In this document: positions 44,943-56,166 of the stretch, piece after piece
Layout of the letters: the number at the start of each line of letters is the position of its first letter
Position numbering within the stretch: the first letter of the stretch is position 1
Assembly (NCBI GenBank): GCA_015179025.1
Contig: WHUX01000024.1
Coordinates: forward strand, 124,001-188,000
From: Terfezia claveryi
Taxonomy: Eukaryota; Ascomycota; Pezizomycetes; Pezizales; Pezizaceae
DNA length: 64,000 nt
Direction of reading: 5' to 3'
Notes under the pieces: model-generated
Databases searched by the model: none
What the model was told of the DNA's origin: nothing
The model's input: the letters and a program-made list of their open reading frames with translations, nothing else
Made by a program: the position numbers and the translations under genes

Positions 44943-45572
44943 ATGAGTTGGCAAGGTCTTTATCTCGCTCCTTTCTTCAGCAACCTGAAGTTGCAACATA
45001 GAAACTCGTGTAGGCTGACATTTTACCCCGCCTCCGCCTTAGTTTACGTTGACCGGAGCCTCATTGCTACTGGAAAAATCGATAAAGCAGCTATATTCAG
45101 CGCTGCGGGAGACAGTGTTTGGGCAGTTTCTACAGGCTTCGCGGTAAGTCCAAGTTGTTATATGTAGTTGGCAAATCGTGTATTTCAAGTGCAGGCTTGA
45201 CATTATTCCCCTCACTGATGCCAACTAATCGCCTCTAATCTAGGCCAAACCTGAGGAAATAAAGCATATTGCGAATGGTTTCGTCGATAGCGGCCCCCTC
45301 TATGCCAGTGGTGTGCATGTCAACGGCGAGAAGTATATTTGTATCAAGGCTGATGATAGAAGTATCTATGGAAAACTGGTACGTTTAGTACACATCCCCA
45401 TGTGAGGGTAAATTCCATATTTAACTGCGAACTACAGAACAAACAAGGCATTTGCTGTGTGAAGACCAAGCAGGCCATTTTGGTAGCACACTATCCCGAG
45501 AATGTTCAGCCGGGAGAGGCCACAACAACTGTAGAGAAATTAGCCGACTACTTGATTTCTGTGGGTTACTAG
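44943..45572 (+). CDS. Profilin
   Basis: Small actin-monomer and poly-proline binding protein that feeds formins at the cell tip. Four exons: 44943-44955 (13 nt), 45043-45143, 45244-45378 and 45438-45572; 127 residues, a normal profilin length. [20 protein letters not shown] has the N-terminal SWQ-YVD motif formed by joining the 13-nt first exon to exon 2. [58 protein letters not shown] and the end [10 protein letters not shown] follow. Without splicing, the first exon reads on into intron sequence, so the microexon start is needed. Confidence 0.96.
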
Positions 45573-46735
45573 AGGAAGGGGCATTTTCGGGAGCAATTTA
45601 TATCTTTTCTAATTTTTGCATTCCATCGCGTCATCTCTCGACGGATAACTCAAAGGGTTGCAGGAGGATGTCTGGGGAGTGAGGGAGCTAGAGAGAAACA
45701 TTCTAGGAGTGGCGACCTATATTATGTTATAGAAAGGTTCACTGCGGTGCAGTAATCAATGGTGGACTTTACATGCTCGACTGACTTTTTTTGTTGTTAG
45801 TTTTTTTCCTTTGGTATACCACTCGAGCGACCAACAAGATCTTCATTAATCCCTCCACCCCTGCCTTTTATGTATCCTTGGACGCGAAATCGTGCATGGA
45901 TCATGATGTTCCACATTCGCGGAAGGCTGAAACGACCCGTCGAATAGATGCAGCGTAACATTCATTAATCATCAACTTGTGATCTGATTCAATGATTAGT
46001 AGTGCATACAATCCTAAAGCAAATTGCTTTGATTCTTGCATGTATACCTACTTACGCTAGAAACACATTGCACTGATGATCGATCACTTCGGCTCACAAA
46101 CAGAAAACATGTAACGAGCCCTCAGACAAGCCTGAGCCCTAAAACTCTGACCCCGCTTACTCGGCCACTCTGTGTCCCATCACCGTAATTTCCCCGAGTT
46201 GAGATTTCCGTCTCGAAGTATCCTTATGAATATGATGGGAGTCCTTTCGCCGTTTGTTAGTTTCGATTGATTTTGATTAAAAATTAGTGATTTATATGCG
46301 TGTGATATATGCATTCGTGACTTATGCAAACGCCTAGGCTAATTACCTGACTACATTATGAAAGGACAAGAAAGAACATCACAGATGCTTGCCCTTTACC
46401 CTCCCTTTAATGAATGCCCCATTTCCCTTCCCAATTGTTCGGCCATGCCATCCATGATTATCATACGCGGTCAATCGTCCCATAGTATCAATGCTTTCTA
46501 TATACCTATAGGTAAATAACGGCCTTATTCTGTCTAGTAAGGCCTGCGAAGAGAATATATCCATCCGGGGATATGTATTCAGGCATGCTGTTGTGTTTTG
46601 GGTTTCTGGTGTAAATGCATGTAGTTGGTGGAAAATGTGATATTGATGCGATGGGGGGTATTATAAGTCTTGCTGATTGGTGAGATTGAGGTCGAAATGA
46701 GAGGAAACCTAAGCCCTAGGATCGTAGTAGGCGGT
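45573..46735. other. Convergent 3' intergenic region between profilin and got1
   Basis: AT-rich, with no coding exon or repeat family seen apart from poly-T near 45786-45809. It holds the 3' ends of both genes. Confidence 0.5.
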
Positions 46736-47339
46736 TTACACTGGAAGCACCCTTCCGGTCCCGGTAATCCTCGCAAGCGGTCCCTCAATGTACGATCCCA
46801 CTACGGGGATTGATCCAATGAACCTACACAAGAGCAAACACACTGGTCAGAACTTTACTCCCATGACGCCCACCTGATAACCAGGTGGTTGGCGCCAACC
46901 AGACTATGACGCCCCACATCTCCATGTAGGCGGGGAATTCAACTTACCCAAGGAGCACCCCAAAGAAGTCCTTGAACAGCAATAACAACCCATAACATTC
47001 TACCACAAACCCGATCATCGGCCACCTCGCAATAATAAATGCCAGTCCCACAATGAATGCAGCAGTGCCCCTGAGTTTTTCCTTTTTGGCAAAGAAGCTG
47101 AAAGTCTTTGTTGGCCCGAGGAGGACGGTTATGCCAAGGAGAAGGAGGATATTGCCCATTAGGATGAGGGCGCGGTCGAAGAAGAACATGAGGCCAAGGA
47201 GGAGGAAGAATGTGCCGGAGCCGGTGAAGGCCGCGCCGATTTCTAAAAGGGTCGTTAGCACTGGGCGGAGGAGGGATTGGGATCGATAGTCTCGAGGCTG
47301 GGGTGTAGAGCACGCACTTTGGGTATCACTCATCCACAT
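46736..47339 (-). CDS. got1: Golgi transport protein Got1
   Basis: Small tetra-spanning membrane protein of ER-Golgi traffic (COPII vesicle function). Three exons: 47318-47339, 46948-47242 and 46736-46823; 134 residues. It opens MWMSDTQKIGAAFTGSGTFF, continuing as hydrophobic spans LLLGLMFFFDRALILMGNIL, LLLGITVLLG, TKTFSFFAKKEKLRGTAAFI, VGLAFIIARWPMIGFVVECY, FKDFFGVLLG and ends FIGSIPVVGSYIEGP. This order matches Got1 proteins, including the cytosolic KKxKxRGT loop. The 22-nt first exon restores MW-SDTQK. The second intron carries a dispersed-repeat arm. Confidence 0.93.
46863..46913. repeat. Repeat arm and palindromes inside the got1 intron, flanked by ATGACGCCC copies
   Basis: Between ATGACGCCC at 46863-46871 and its copy at 46905-46913 lie two palindromes, CCACCT...AGGTGG and GGTTGGCGCCAACC, followed by CCAACCAGACTA. 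The flanking 9-bp direct repeats could be a target-site duplication of a small insertion (inference). Confidence 0.6.
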
Positions 47340-48021
47340 AGTTGCGGTTGTTTACAGAAATCGAACACACGTATGGTTTTTTCTGGAAGGGGGTGGGGGG
47401 CGCGCTCTGAGGGACGAGGAATGACGAATTGATATGCGTAGGCCCGTGAGGGTTTCGTCTGGTGGATATTGACAGCCGTCAACAGAATTGGCGAATAGAT
47501 TAACAGTACAGTAACAGTCAACCAGTAAGGGCAACAGGTACAGATAAGGTGAGAGCAATTAAATGCACGAAAACAATTAGTCTGATTGGGCGAACAAAGA
47601 AAGACAATATGTCGGCTTAGGAATAGATGGTTGAAATGCTTAAATGTTCAGAGACAATTTTCCGATTCCTTTCTCAAACCCTTAGGGAACTCCAACTTAA
47701 GTAAGCCAGCATCAGCATCACTGTAACTCCAAGTCAGAGGATATTTGGAGACGAACGAGATTCAGGGGAAATGCACACGCACAGTGCCGATCCGTCTTCT
47801 CTGCAAGCTTAATTTTTTTTTCAATTCATGAGACGGACGTGGCAGAACCCTTACACTATCAACTTGGTCGGGCACACATGAGGAGAGGCAGTACGTAGGT
47901 AGTCTGAGGGATTGGTTAATGGCAACGCGTGCACCGTTGTGTTTCTCTGCATCAGATTTATTGGAATCCGCAACACTACGCGCCCCACTTTGGAAAGGAA
48001 CTTCTCACGATATTCACAGTC
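47340..48021. other. Divergent intergenic region between got1 and nse1
   Basis: Should hold both promoters. A diverged repeat arm (TTAGTCTGATTGGGCGA) lies at 47577-47593. No coding exon was seen. Confidence 0.5.
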
Positions 48022-49078
48022 ATGGCTAGTGATGCAAATAAAGCCTTCATTCAGGCTTTCCTAGCACGGCGAATCCTCACACTCGAGGAAGCGCAGCCTT
48101 TACTTGCTGCAATTCTCACTGGTATCTCCCCCCAAAAACCCCCCTGTTCTCGCTCTCCATTCCCGTATTCTTCGCTCTTTCCAGGTACTAAGAGCTCTCC
48201 CAGCCTCTGGCCAACAAAATCCCATGGTCAGCCAAAACACCCTCAACAACTTCATTACCACAGCTAACAACCAACTCTCTCCTTTCGACTTCCACATCCG
48301 CACACTCCCCTCTCAATCTGGCCCCCCCGAGTCCCGTACAGTGTATTATATCCTCACAAACACCACCTCCGACTCGCTCATGCAACTTGCCACTACCCAT
48401 TCCGCTGAAGAAATCTCCTTCTTCCGCCGCGTCCTCGATTCAATGTTTGAAACTAACAACACAAACTACCTCGAACTCTGTGCAGTTAGATCTATGGAGG
48501 CTGTTCGACTGCATAAACCTCGTCCTGGAGAGCAACTCAACAGCGTCGAAGATGGCGCAGTAACACAAACACAATCAACCCACGGCCTCACCATGAAAGA
48601 AGCAGAATCCACCTTAGCTCAATTCGTCTCTGAGGGTTGGCTTGAGTTATCCCCATTGGCGTTCTACTCTCTCTCTCCCCGATCCATTGCCGAACTACAA
48701 AGATATTTAATTGATACATACAACCTCCCAGATGAAGAAGGTGTTATCGTCGAGAAAGTGAAGTCCTGTCATGGGTGTAAGGAGCTAGTCACTATAGGTT
48801 TAAGATGTGATAATTTAGATTGCCCCATACGCTTCCATGATGGATGTGCAGAAAGGCTGTGGAGGGTGAATAGGAGTAAGAAGTGTCCCTCATGTGGGGG
48901 AAATTGGTCAGGGGGAAAATATGTGGGAGAGAGGGCGGCGAAGGGCGCGAAGAAGAGGGTAGAGGTGAGGAGGAGTCTAGGGGGGAGACAAAGTGCTGCT
49001 AGTCAGTTGAGTGCGGCAAACGTAAGGCAGGATGATCTGGAGAAATCAGAAGCAGAGGAGGCAGCGGATAGTGAGTGA
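48022..49078 (+). CDS. nse1: Smc5-Smc6 complex subunit Nse1 (RING-like E3 component)
   Basis: Works with Nse3/Nse4 in the Smc5-6 complex, which handles recombination and replication stress. Two exons: 48022-48121 and 48204-49078; 324 residues. It opens NKAFIQAFLARRILTLEEAQ, then LNNFITTANNQLSPFDFHIR, YYILTNTTSDSLMQLATTHS, EEISFFRRVLDSMF. The C-terminal variant RING has Cys/His pairs in CHGCKELVTIGLRCDNLDC, RFHDGC and CPSCGGNW, about residues 249-296. The acceptor at CTCTCCCAG is preferred because a TACTAAG branch site sits about 12 nt before it and the frame fits. A nearby upstream AG would also keep the frame and add three residues. Confidence 0.94.
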
Positions 49079-49635
49079 GCAGGTGTTTGGATTGGCTATA
49101 ACCGAGCCCGCTCTGTCTGAGCTGGAGAGTGTGAATAGGCGGGAATGCCTAGCGAGGCATATAGGGCTCGAGCATGCAGTGATTACTTACAGTACATATA
49201 TACCGCTTTAGGGACTGTTGGGGATTTCTTTCTTTACCGCTTTTGTTGAATCGGATTGGCTATGGGGGTCATTGGAGTTTTGCTTGTGTTCTTAACGAAC
49301 TAGTATGATAATACCAAAAATATCTCCGCAGTTCACCCCCTAGATTGAGATGCATTCTAATCCTTATTTGATGAATCCCATACAGGAGATAAAGCGGCGT
49401 GACTTTGTCTAGGTATGATAGAATAATTGTGTACATAACATCATACAGTGATGCCGCTGAATAATCAGCAGCCAAGTTGTAGCCGAGCATAACCATATGT
49501 GGTAGCAGACCTTCACCATGAAGCTAAGATGCAATTACCAATTCCGGCCTACAGAGAAGATTCTCAACGGCTTTTTCTGTGAAGTGTCTTAACCAAACCT
49601 CCAGACTTATACTACTCTGAGATATACAACCGGCC
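49079..49635. other. Intergenic region between nse1 and grx5
   Basis: No gene seen. nse1 3' end on the left, grx5 promoter on the right. Confidence 0.5.
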
Positions 49636-50294
49636 ATGGCTACACTATTCTCCCGCGCCGTGCCACTTTTTGCACGAGTATGTCCCCCCGACTTTACACC
49701 ATCCATCCTTCCCTCGAGCTAATTTGCCCTATAGACTGCCCGAATGGCAATACGTCCGGGGGCCGGCCCCAGGTTCAGAGTCACCTCTTCAATAGTGCAC
49801 AGATCCGCCGGCTCTCGGATGAAACTCGTCAGGCAATTGATAAGGCGATATCATCGTCGCCCGTTGTGCTCTTCATGAAGGGAACCCCAGAAAAGCCACA
49901 ATGTGGGTTTTCTAGGGCGACAGTGCAGATTCTGGGATTGCAGGGTGTGGATCCAAAGAAGTTTTCGGCGTTCAATGTTTTGGAGGATGAGGAGTTGAGA
50001 TCAGGTTAGTGAATCAAGCTGAGTCTGTCGCAGCTAGAAATGCTAATGGTTCTCAGGTATCAAAGAATATTCTACCTGGCCAACAATCCCACAGCTTTAC
50101 ATTAATGTCAGTAGGCCTAAATTGCGAACCGATATGAAACCCGCTGACACCCTCTGCAGAAGGAATTCATCGGAGGTTGCGATATTCTCGTATCGATGCA
50201 CCAGAATGGGGATCTTGCGGAACTGCTAGAGAAGGAGGGTGTATTGGCCCCAGCAGAGGAGTCAGAGTCTGCATCCGGGAATTCATCCTCATAG
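49636..50294 (+). CDS. grx5: Monothiol glutaredoxin 5, mitochondrial
   Basis: Matrix carrier that passes 2Fe-2S clusters from Isu1 to targets. Four exons: 49636-49677, 49773-50004, 50057-50106 and 50160-50294; 152 residues. The N-terminus [20 protein letters not shown] is basic and hydroxylated without acids, fitting a mitochondrial presequence. The core reads [20 protein letters not shown] with the monothiol CGFS site, then [47 protein letters not shown] and [10 protein letters not shown] with the GG-CD glutathione-binding motif. The C-terminal tail is Ser/Glu-rich. The first intron acceptor (GGCCCCAG) was chosen because it alone joins in frame. Confidence 0.96.
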
Positions 50295-50917
50295 CCGCGG
50301 ACCAGCAACCATGGGCAGAGGAGTCACTTGTGGAAGTACAGTGTGCACTCGTGCTCAATTGGATGGATGCTTAGTCCTTATTGTTCCTCTAGTTCTCAAC
50401 CAACTGTATATTATCGGCCATGCATGGCAGTTTCAGTGTATATGTGCTCAATATGAAAAGAAAGCAATGAATCCTGAAAACATAAAAAAAGTGGCACTCG
50501 CACCATGATATCGACATACTACTATATATTAAGGCCTGGTACGGAGTACTGTACATGTGAATGCCATGCAGTAATAACTGGCCCTGTCTATGTATGACGC
50601 ATTCCACGGGCATAATTCCATGGCACGTGACACATTCAAGTAGAGCATTACGTAAGCCAGCCTCAGTCTTAGCTCTCATCACTCTTCAACAAAGAACAAC
50701 CAGCATAAGCCAGCATAAGCCCACAGATTGACGCCTGCAAAGTCGCACGCGACATACTCGGACAGCAAATCGTAAAGCCCAACTCAGGAAACGCTCGCTC
50801 GACTATCACAATTATCCACCTGCCCTGCGAGTTCCTCTCTCGGGTTCCTCTCTCGGATTCCTCTCTCGGGTTCCTCTCTCGGATTCCTCTCTCGCCAACA
50901 GTATACCTTTGGCGAGC
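50295..50917. other. Intergenic region between grx5 and the TFIIF-alpha gene
   Basis: No gene seen. Five 13-nt tandem repeats lie just before the next start codon (50831-50894). Confidence 0.5.
50831..50894 (+). repeat. Five 13-nt tandem repeats before the TFIIF-alpha start
   Basis: (G/A)TTCCTCTCTCGG occurs five times head to tail (last copy one base short), alternating G and A at the first base in the later copies. The array ends 23 bp before the ATG at 50918, so it is probably in the 5' leader or core promoter. CT-rich tracts are common near fungal transcription starts. Confidence 0.9.
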
Positions 50918-53391
50918 ATGTCGGCCCCAGTGGCACTCACCTCAAACCCCCCTACAGCCATGGACACTGCGGCCACTCCAAATCCACCCAACCGCCCTCC
51001 TAAACCCATATATCGTCCACGTAGGAATGCCGACCCTCTCCGACGAAGGCCAGACCCCAAGGCACGACGGGAACGCCCGGCTGCTGTATCAGGTGCAGCT
51101 GGTCCGTCACATCATAGGCACTCGCCTATTAATCCCCTCAGCGCACCTGCGCCACCGCCCCCACAGGAGGATACCAGTACGTGGACAACGTTTGAACTCA
51201 AGACGACGAAGCGGGAGCTGATGAAGGGGTTAAGATATCATGTGATGAGACTACAACACAAAAATCGTGTGGACATCACAGATCCGGATCAGTTTACATT
51301 ACCAATAAGATTACATCGCCGTGACCCCCGGGCACCCCCGCAAGGAGCGAAGGAAGAGCTGGCAGCCTTAGCGGCGGAGGAAGAAGGCAAGAAACTTGAC
51401 CCAGAAGAGCAAAAGAGGCTCGAGGAAGCACAGGCGGCGAAGGAGGCTGAGCAGGCTGCTACCTTGGCGGCGATTGCTCCATACGGTGGGGCGCAGAGGC
51501 AGAAGAAGAATGCTTTCAAGAAGAAGACACAGCAGGTTTATCAGACGGATGAGGTGGCAAAGAAACTGCGTTATGAAGAGTACTTCCCGTGGCATATTGA
51601 GGACTTTGATAACAAAAATACCTGGGTTGGAAATCTAGAAGGAGCACTGAGTGATGGGTGTCAGGCAATTTTTGTGATGGATGGGAATTGTTTCAGGATG
51701 ATTCCAGTGGAGAAGTGGTATAAGTTCACGCAAAGGAGTAATTTCAAGACGTTGAGCATCGAGGAGGCTGAGGCGGTGATGAAGAAGAAGAGTAAAACGC
51801 CACGGTGGTTGATGGAGGTCACAAAAATGGACGAGAAAGCTCAAAAGGCAAAGGAGGAAGCAGAGAACAGAGCGGCTATGAAATCAATGTACTTGGTAAA
51901 GGGTGACAGGCTAGCAAATCGACCAAAAGAGGAGGTTGCAGACGCAGATGAATTGGATTTTGAAGATAACTTCCAAGACGACGAAGAAGCCCCCATTATG
52001 GAAGGCGAGGAAGAGGAAAATAGGCAGATTGAGAAGCGTATCAAGAAGGAGCAGCTGGGTGCTAATCTTTTCGACCTCAAGGATGAGAAAGAGTATGAAC
52101 AAGAAGAACGTGAAAAGAAACGCAGAGCTCAGCTGGAGAAGAAGACGGGTAAGAAGGTTATCAAGTATCTACGTGGACACGAAAAGAACTTGACCTATGA
52201 GAGTGACTCTGATGAGAATCCTTATGCATCGGTAGGACTGATAATCTCGCTCCTACCATGACACATTAGCTAATCATTTCCCCTTCCCCTTCCGGTGAAG
52301 ACTTCTGAAGACAGTTCCGCCGAAGAAGCTAAGCGGGAAGAAGAACGTAAGAAGGCTGAGGAGAAGAAGCGCGAAGAGGAGCGTAAGCAGCTTGAAGCCG
52401 AGAAGAAGAAGCGAGAGGAAGAGGAAGCCAAAAATGTGGCTGAAAAAGCCGCTGCTGAAAAGGCCGCCTCCACCACTCCTTCCTCATCCCTCCAGGTAAA
52501 GGGTACAGACGCAGATAAACCCAGCAAGTCGCCAAAAAAGGACCAGAAACATAAACAGCTCAAGCGAACCACCGCTGCTGATCCTTACGCTTCGGAGTCT
52601 GGCACAGATACTGGAACAGGAAGGAAGAAAGCTCGTAAGAATGCCCCAGTTTCATCATCATCCTCATCAGTCCCCACTGGCTCACCACTGGCACCATCTA
52701 CCACCACCACCACCCCTTCTACCTTTTTCTCTAACTCTAAAAAATCCGCCTCTCCCTCTCTTCCTGGCCCTGGACAGCCTCCTCCCCCAAAGAAAATAAT
52801 TAGGCTAAAGCTTGGACCAGGAAATCTAGCCCAAGTTGTTGCATCGTCGACGACCAATGCTACTAAGAAGCGTCCGCGTGAAGGAGGAGCCGGCTCAGAT
52901 AATGACGCTGCTGCAGCCGAGACTTCGGGAGGAGAGAATTTAGCAAAGAAGGCCAAGATCAAGATTAAAGTACAACAGCCAGGTACCGGTGGACCGACTC
53001 CTAGTAGTACTACTGCACAACGTCCAGCTGGGAATGTTGGCACCCCGCGCGCAGTAACCCCAAGCGTTAGCGGGAGTAGAGCTGCTAGTCCAGGAACTGG
53101 GGGGACGCCCGCCTCAAGTGGGGGTAGTGCCAGTGAGTTGCTCTCCTTTCGAGGGCCATGGAATTGCGTCATGGTAGGGTGTTCGTGATCTTGGGTTGCT
53201 AACTTGTGGGTGTAGTTGATATTACGGCAGATGAAATTCGCGCGGTACTTAAGCTTAAGCCTGAAGGGCAAGAGCTGAAGGAGTTCCTAAGTCATTTTAA
53301 GGGTAGAGTCGATAGGAATACCATGGCACCGTTTTTGGCCCTGTTGAAGCCACTTAGTAGGCAGAAGGGCAAACTGATCTGTCCTAAGTAA
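50918..53391 (+). CDS. tfg1: TFIIF subunit alpha (RAP74/Tfg1)
   Basis: General transcription factor that brings RNA polymerase II into the preinitiation complex and aids elongation. Three exons: 50918-52231, 52301-53132 and 53216-53391; 773 residues. N-terminal dimerisation domain: TFELKTTKRELMKGLRYHVM, KKLRYEEYFPWHIEDFDNKN, TWVGNLEGALSDGCQAIFVM, FRMIPVEKWYKFTQR. The middle is a long charged, Lys/Glu and Ser/Pro-rich region, including LRGHEKNLTYESDSDENPYA. The C-terminal winged helix reads VDITADEIRAVLKLKPEGQE and continues to the end (about residues 714-773). Start ATG gives MSAPVALTSNPP; an in-frame TTG upstream was ignored. The last intron separates linker from winged helix. Confidence 0.95.
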
Positions 53392-54215
53392 AGCTGCGTT
53401 TTACTTTTGGAATCTACTTGGTGCGCATGCTGTAGACTTGCAGGTGTGTTGGGTCCTTAGTAAACTCCATGATTTCCTCTTTTCATCTTGTGGTCGATTT
53501 ATTTTGGAAGATCTATGCTCTGAAAATGGTATGCTTGTTTTGCTCAGCTTCATTGCTTAATGGCTTTTGTTACCCTATTTCTAGCTACCCCTTTACTTAC
53601 AATTGTACAATATGATTCCCCCCGCCAAACATTACCATTACTCCTGATATTTCTTCTCCCTCTGCCATCCCTATTTCTTTCATTGTGATTTGAGCATTTT
53701 CATCATGATCGCCATCATTATCGTGTATTTGTTGACGGTGGTGGGATCCCTTTGTTTATGCTTGATTGCATGTGGATAGAGTGTGTGCTCGTCAGAGCTG
53801 AGTTGAGTGGTAGCATATATACATAGTTGGTGAGTAAAAACCAAAAATAAGAAATGGGAGATTTTTGAGAATTGATGTAATGTGCACGGGGGGATAAGCA
53901 GGAGTAACAGTTGGATTGGCACAAGTGTTACCCTGAGATTGATAGTCATGTTGATTTCAACACTGAGCAATGAGGAATTTCCTAGTGAAATTAGAGTGAA
54001 AATGGTATTTTCATAAGAGATGATGAAATCCTGGACCAGTCGGTTGCAATCGACTTATATACTTGAGCCGGTATGATTCATTCGAACAGAATGGAAATGA
54101 ATCAAGATCGACCGATGTCATAAATTGGCTTTCCAAAGAAAAAAAACTTTACACATTTCACCCCACCTTTGAACCCTGGCAACTGCCCCACCAAGATCGC
54201 TTCCTACACTACAAG
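53392..54215. other. Intergenic region between TFIIF-alpha and hgh1
   Basis: AT-rich with no recognised gene. The right part should contain the hgh1 promoter. Confidence 0.5.
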
Positions 54216-55560
54216 ATGCCGACAGAATTGGAAGAGCTCGTGGGTTTTTTGGGCGCCCCCCAGCCGCATATCAGACAGATAGGTATGCCGATCAGTTTCC
54301 CCGACATGGTACGCGAGAAGGGGATTCCAATAGCCGGGGGTTCAGTTTGCTAACACCAAAGTAGCGCTGGAAAATGTCGTAGGGTACAGTGCGCATCAAC
54401 CTGCAATATTCAAGACGGAGGGCCTGAAGCCTGTGAAGGATCTGAAGGCATTGGTTGGGAGTACTGTTGTATGCAACTCTTCTCCTTCCGAGTGTAGTTG
54501 TCCCGGTAGCTAATCTCAAACTTCGCGACTGCAGGCCAACTCGAAGAACGCTTTAACCTGCCTCATCAACCTCTCGTCAGACCCCAATGTCCTCAATCTC
54601 CTAGCGGCAGACATTCCGTTCATTGGGTTTCTCCTGAAGTTAATTACAACCCCGTTACCCGTTCCCCCCAATGCGCCAAAGGATTTACGCAAGTCACCTG
54701 AAGCCCCCCCGGCGGCAGAGCTGGGGTCAATGTTACTTGCAAATCTAGCCAAACACGATACATTTCCAGCCAAGATCCTCGAGATGAAGAAAAGTAATAT
54801 GGAAGGGATAAGCCAGGGAGAGATGGCCATGGATCAATTAATGGATTGTTTTGTGCGAGGAGAGAAAGATTGGGATTATCTTGCATATGTATTTGCTGAT
54901 GTTTCTAGGGTATATCTATTCTTACTTCGCCCTTGGAGCCCCCTCCCTAGTGCTTGATGGCAAAAATAACTAATATGCGTTTTTGGGGGCTCAGATCCCA
55001 CAAGGAAGGAAATATTTTATCGCCCCTCGATCCTACGACTCCATCATCCCCATGTCCAAACTCGTCGTCTTCACCGAACACCCCTCTGACCTGCGCCGGC
55101 GCGGAATTGCCTCGACAATTAAAAACGCCTGCTTCGACCTCCCCACGCACTCGTCCTTCCTCTCCCCCACCCAGATAAATCTCCTTCCTTACCTCCTCTC
55201 CCCCTGATGGGCCCCGAGGAATACCCAGAGGACGAAATGTCCAAGCTCCCCGAAGACCTACAGCTGCTCCCAGCAACAAAGAAGAGGGACCCCCGGGTGG
55301 ATATTCTGACGATGCATGTGGAGAGTATACATTTGCTTGCGACGACGAGAAGTGGCAGGGAGGTGTTGAGGGAGAATGGGGTTTACCCGGTGCTGAGGGA
55401 GGCACATTTGGCGGTGGAAGATGAGGGGTTTAGAGACACTATAGATAGGGTCGTGCAGGTGTTGATGGCGGATGAGGATCCGCATGACCCGGACCCGGAG
55501 GCGAGAGAGTTGGAGGAGGATGAGGATGAGGATGATGATAAGGTTATTGAGATTTTATAG
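54216..55560 (+). CDS. hgh1: Hgh1-family protein (eEF2-folding Hsp90/TRiC cofactor), with a one-base frameshift
   Basis: Hgh1 is an armadillo-like cytosolic factor that helps fold elongation factor 2. Exons: 54216-54282, 54365-54468, 54535-54909 and from 54995. Product: MPTELEELVGFLGAPQPHIR, QIALENVVGYSAHQPAIFK, NALTCLINLSSD, ADVSRIPQGRKYFI, SKLVVFTEHPSDLRRRGIAS and INLLPYLLSP, then a TGA at 55205. Conserved Hgh1 sequence resumes at once in another frame: LMGPEEYPEDEMSKLPEDLQ, LRENGVYPVLREAH, VVQVLMADEDPHD, ending DDDKVIEIL at 55560. A single missing C in the CCCCC run at 55200-55204 explains this. A sequencing or assembly error is the simplest reading; a true null allele is possible. Full length would be about 370 residues. 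Confidence 0.88.
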
Positions 55561-56166
55561 GTGGGAAGGGGGGGAAGAGTATTAATCATAAGTATGTTGT
55601 ATGAGGTGGGGGAAAAATGAATGGCGTTTGGTAGATGATTATATTAGAGAAGGGGGGATTTTTGTATATTCGGGATTTTTTTTCAGGTTCGTATATAGAG
55701 AAATTGCTTGATTGGGTTATGCGCAGGGCAACTTATAAACTTCGACATGTCTTACTTTATTTTTATTCAACTTTCGAATTCAGTGGGAAAACTTGCTACC
55801 TACCACACACAATTTTTTTATAAATTTTTTTCTATTATAATCCAGAGATTCCCAGGGGGGAATCTAGTTTGCAACAAGACTCACAGACAACGAACTTGGA
55901 AAATTTAAGACAACGCTCGGTTCGTAGAGGTGGGGAGATGGATTAAAGCGGTTCAATATCCGTCTCAACCTTTGGATAAGCGAAAATATCAAGTGTCATT
56001 GACGGTCTCAGGGGAAAATCAGTCAATACTACAGGGACTACATCACAACTCAGTCAATATGTATCAATGACGAGACATGATGAATGATATATTTAAGTCA
56101 CGCACTAGCCTATTCTATTCACATTACATCACCTGTATAATTACCCCAAACCTAAGAACAAATGGA
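55561..56166. other. Convergent 3' intergenic region between hgh1 and succinate-CoA ligase gene
   Basis: AT-rich, with T-runs near 55677-55684 and 55809-55830; no coding exon. Both neighbouring genes end here. Confidence 0.5.

Noticed and set aside
50909..50917. Earlier start for TFIIF-alpha at 50909
   Set aside because: That codon is TTG, not ATG; the first ATG is at 50918.
52585..53271. Minus-strand open frame of 228 codons opposite the TFIIF-alpha gene
   Set aside because: Low-complexity antisense of the Ser/Pro-rich TFIIF-alpha linker.
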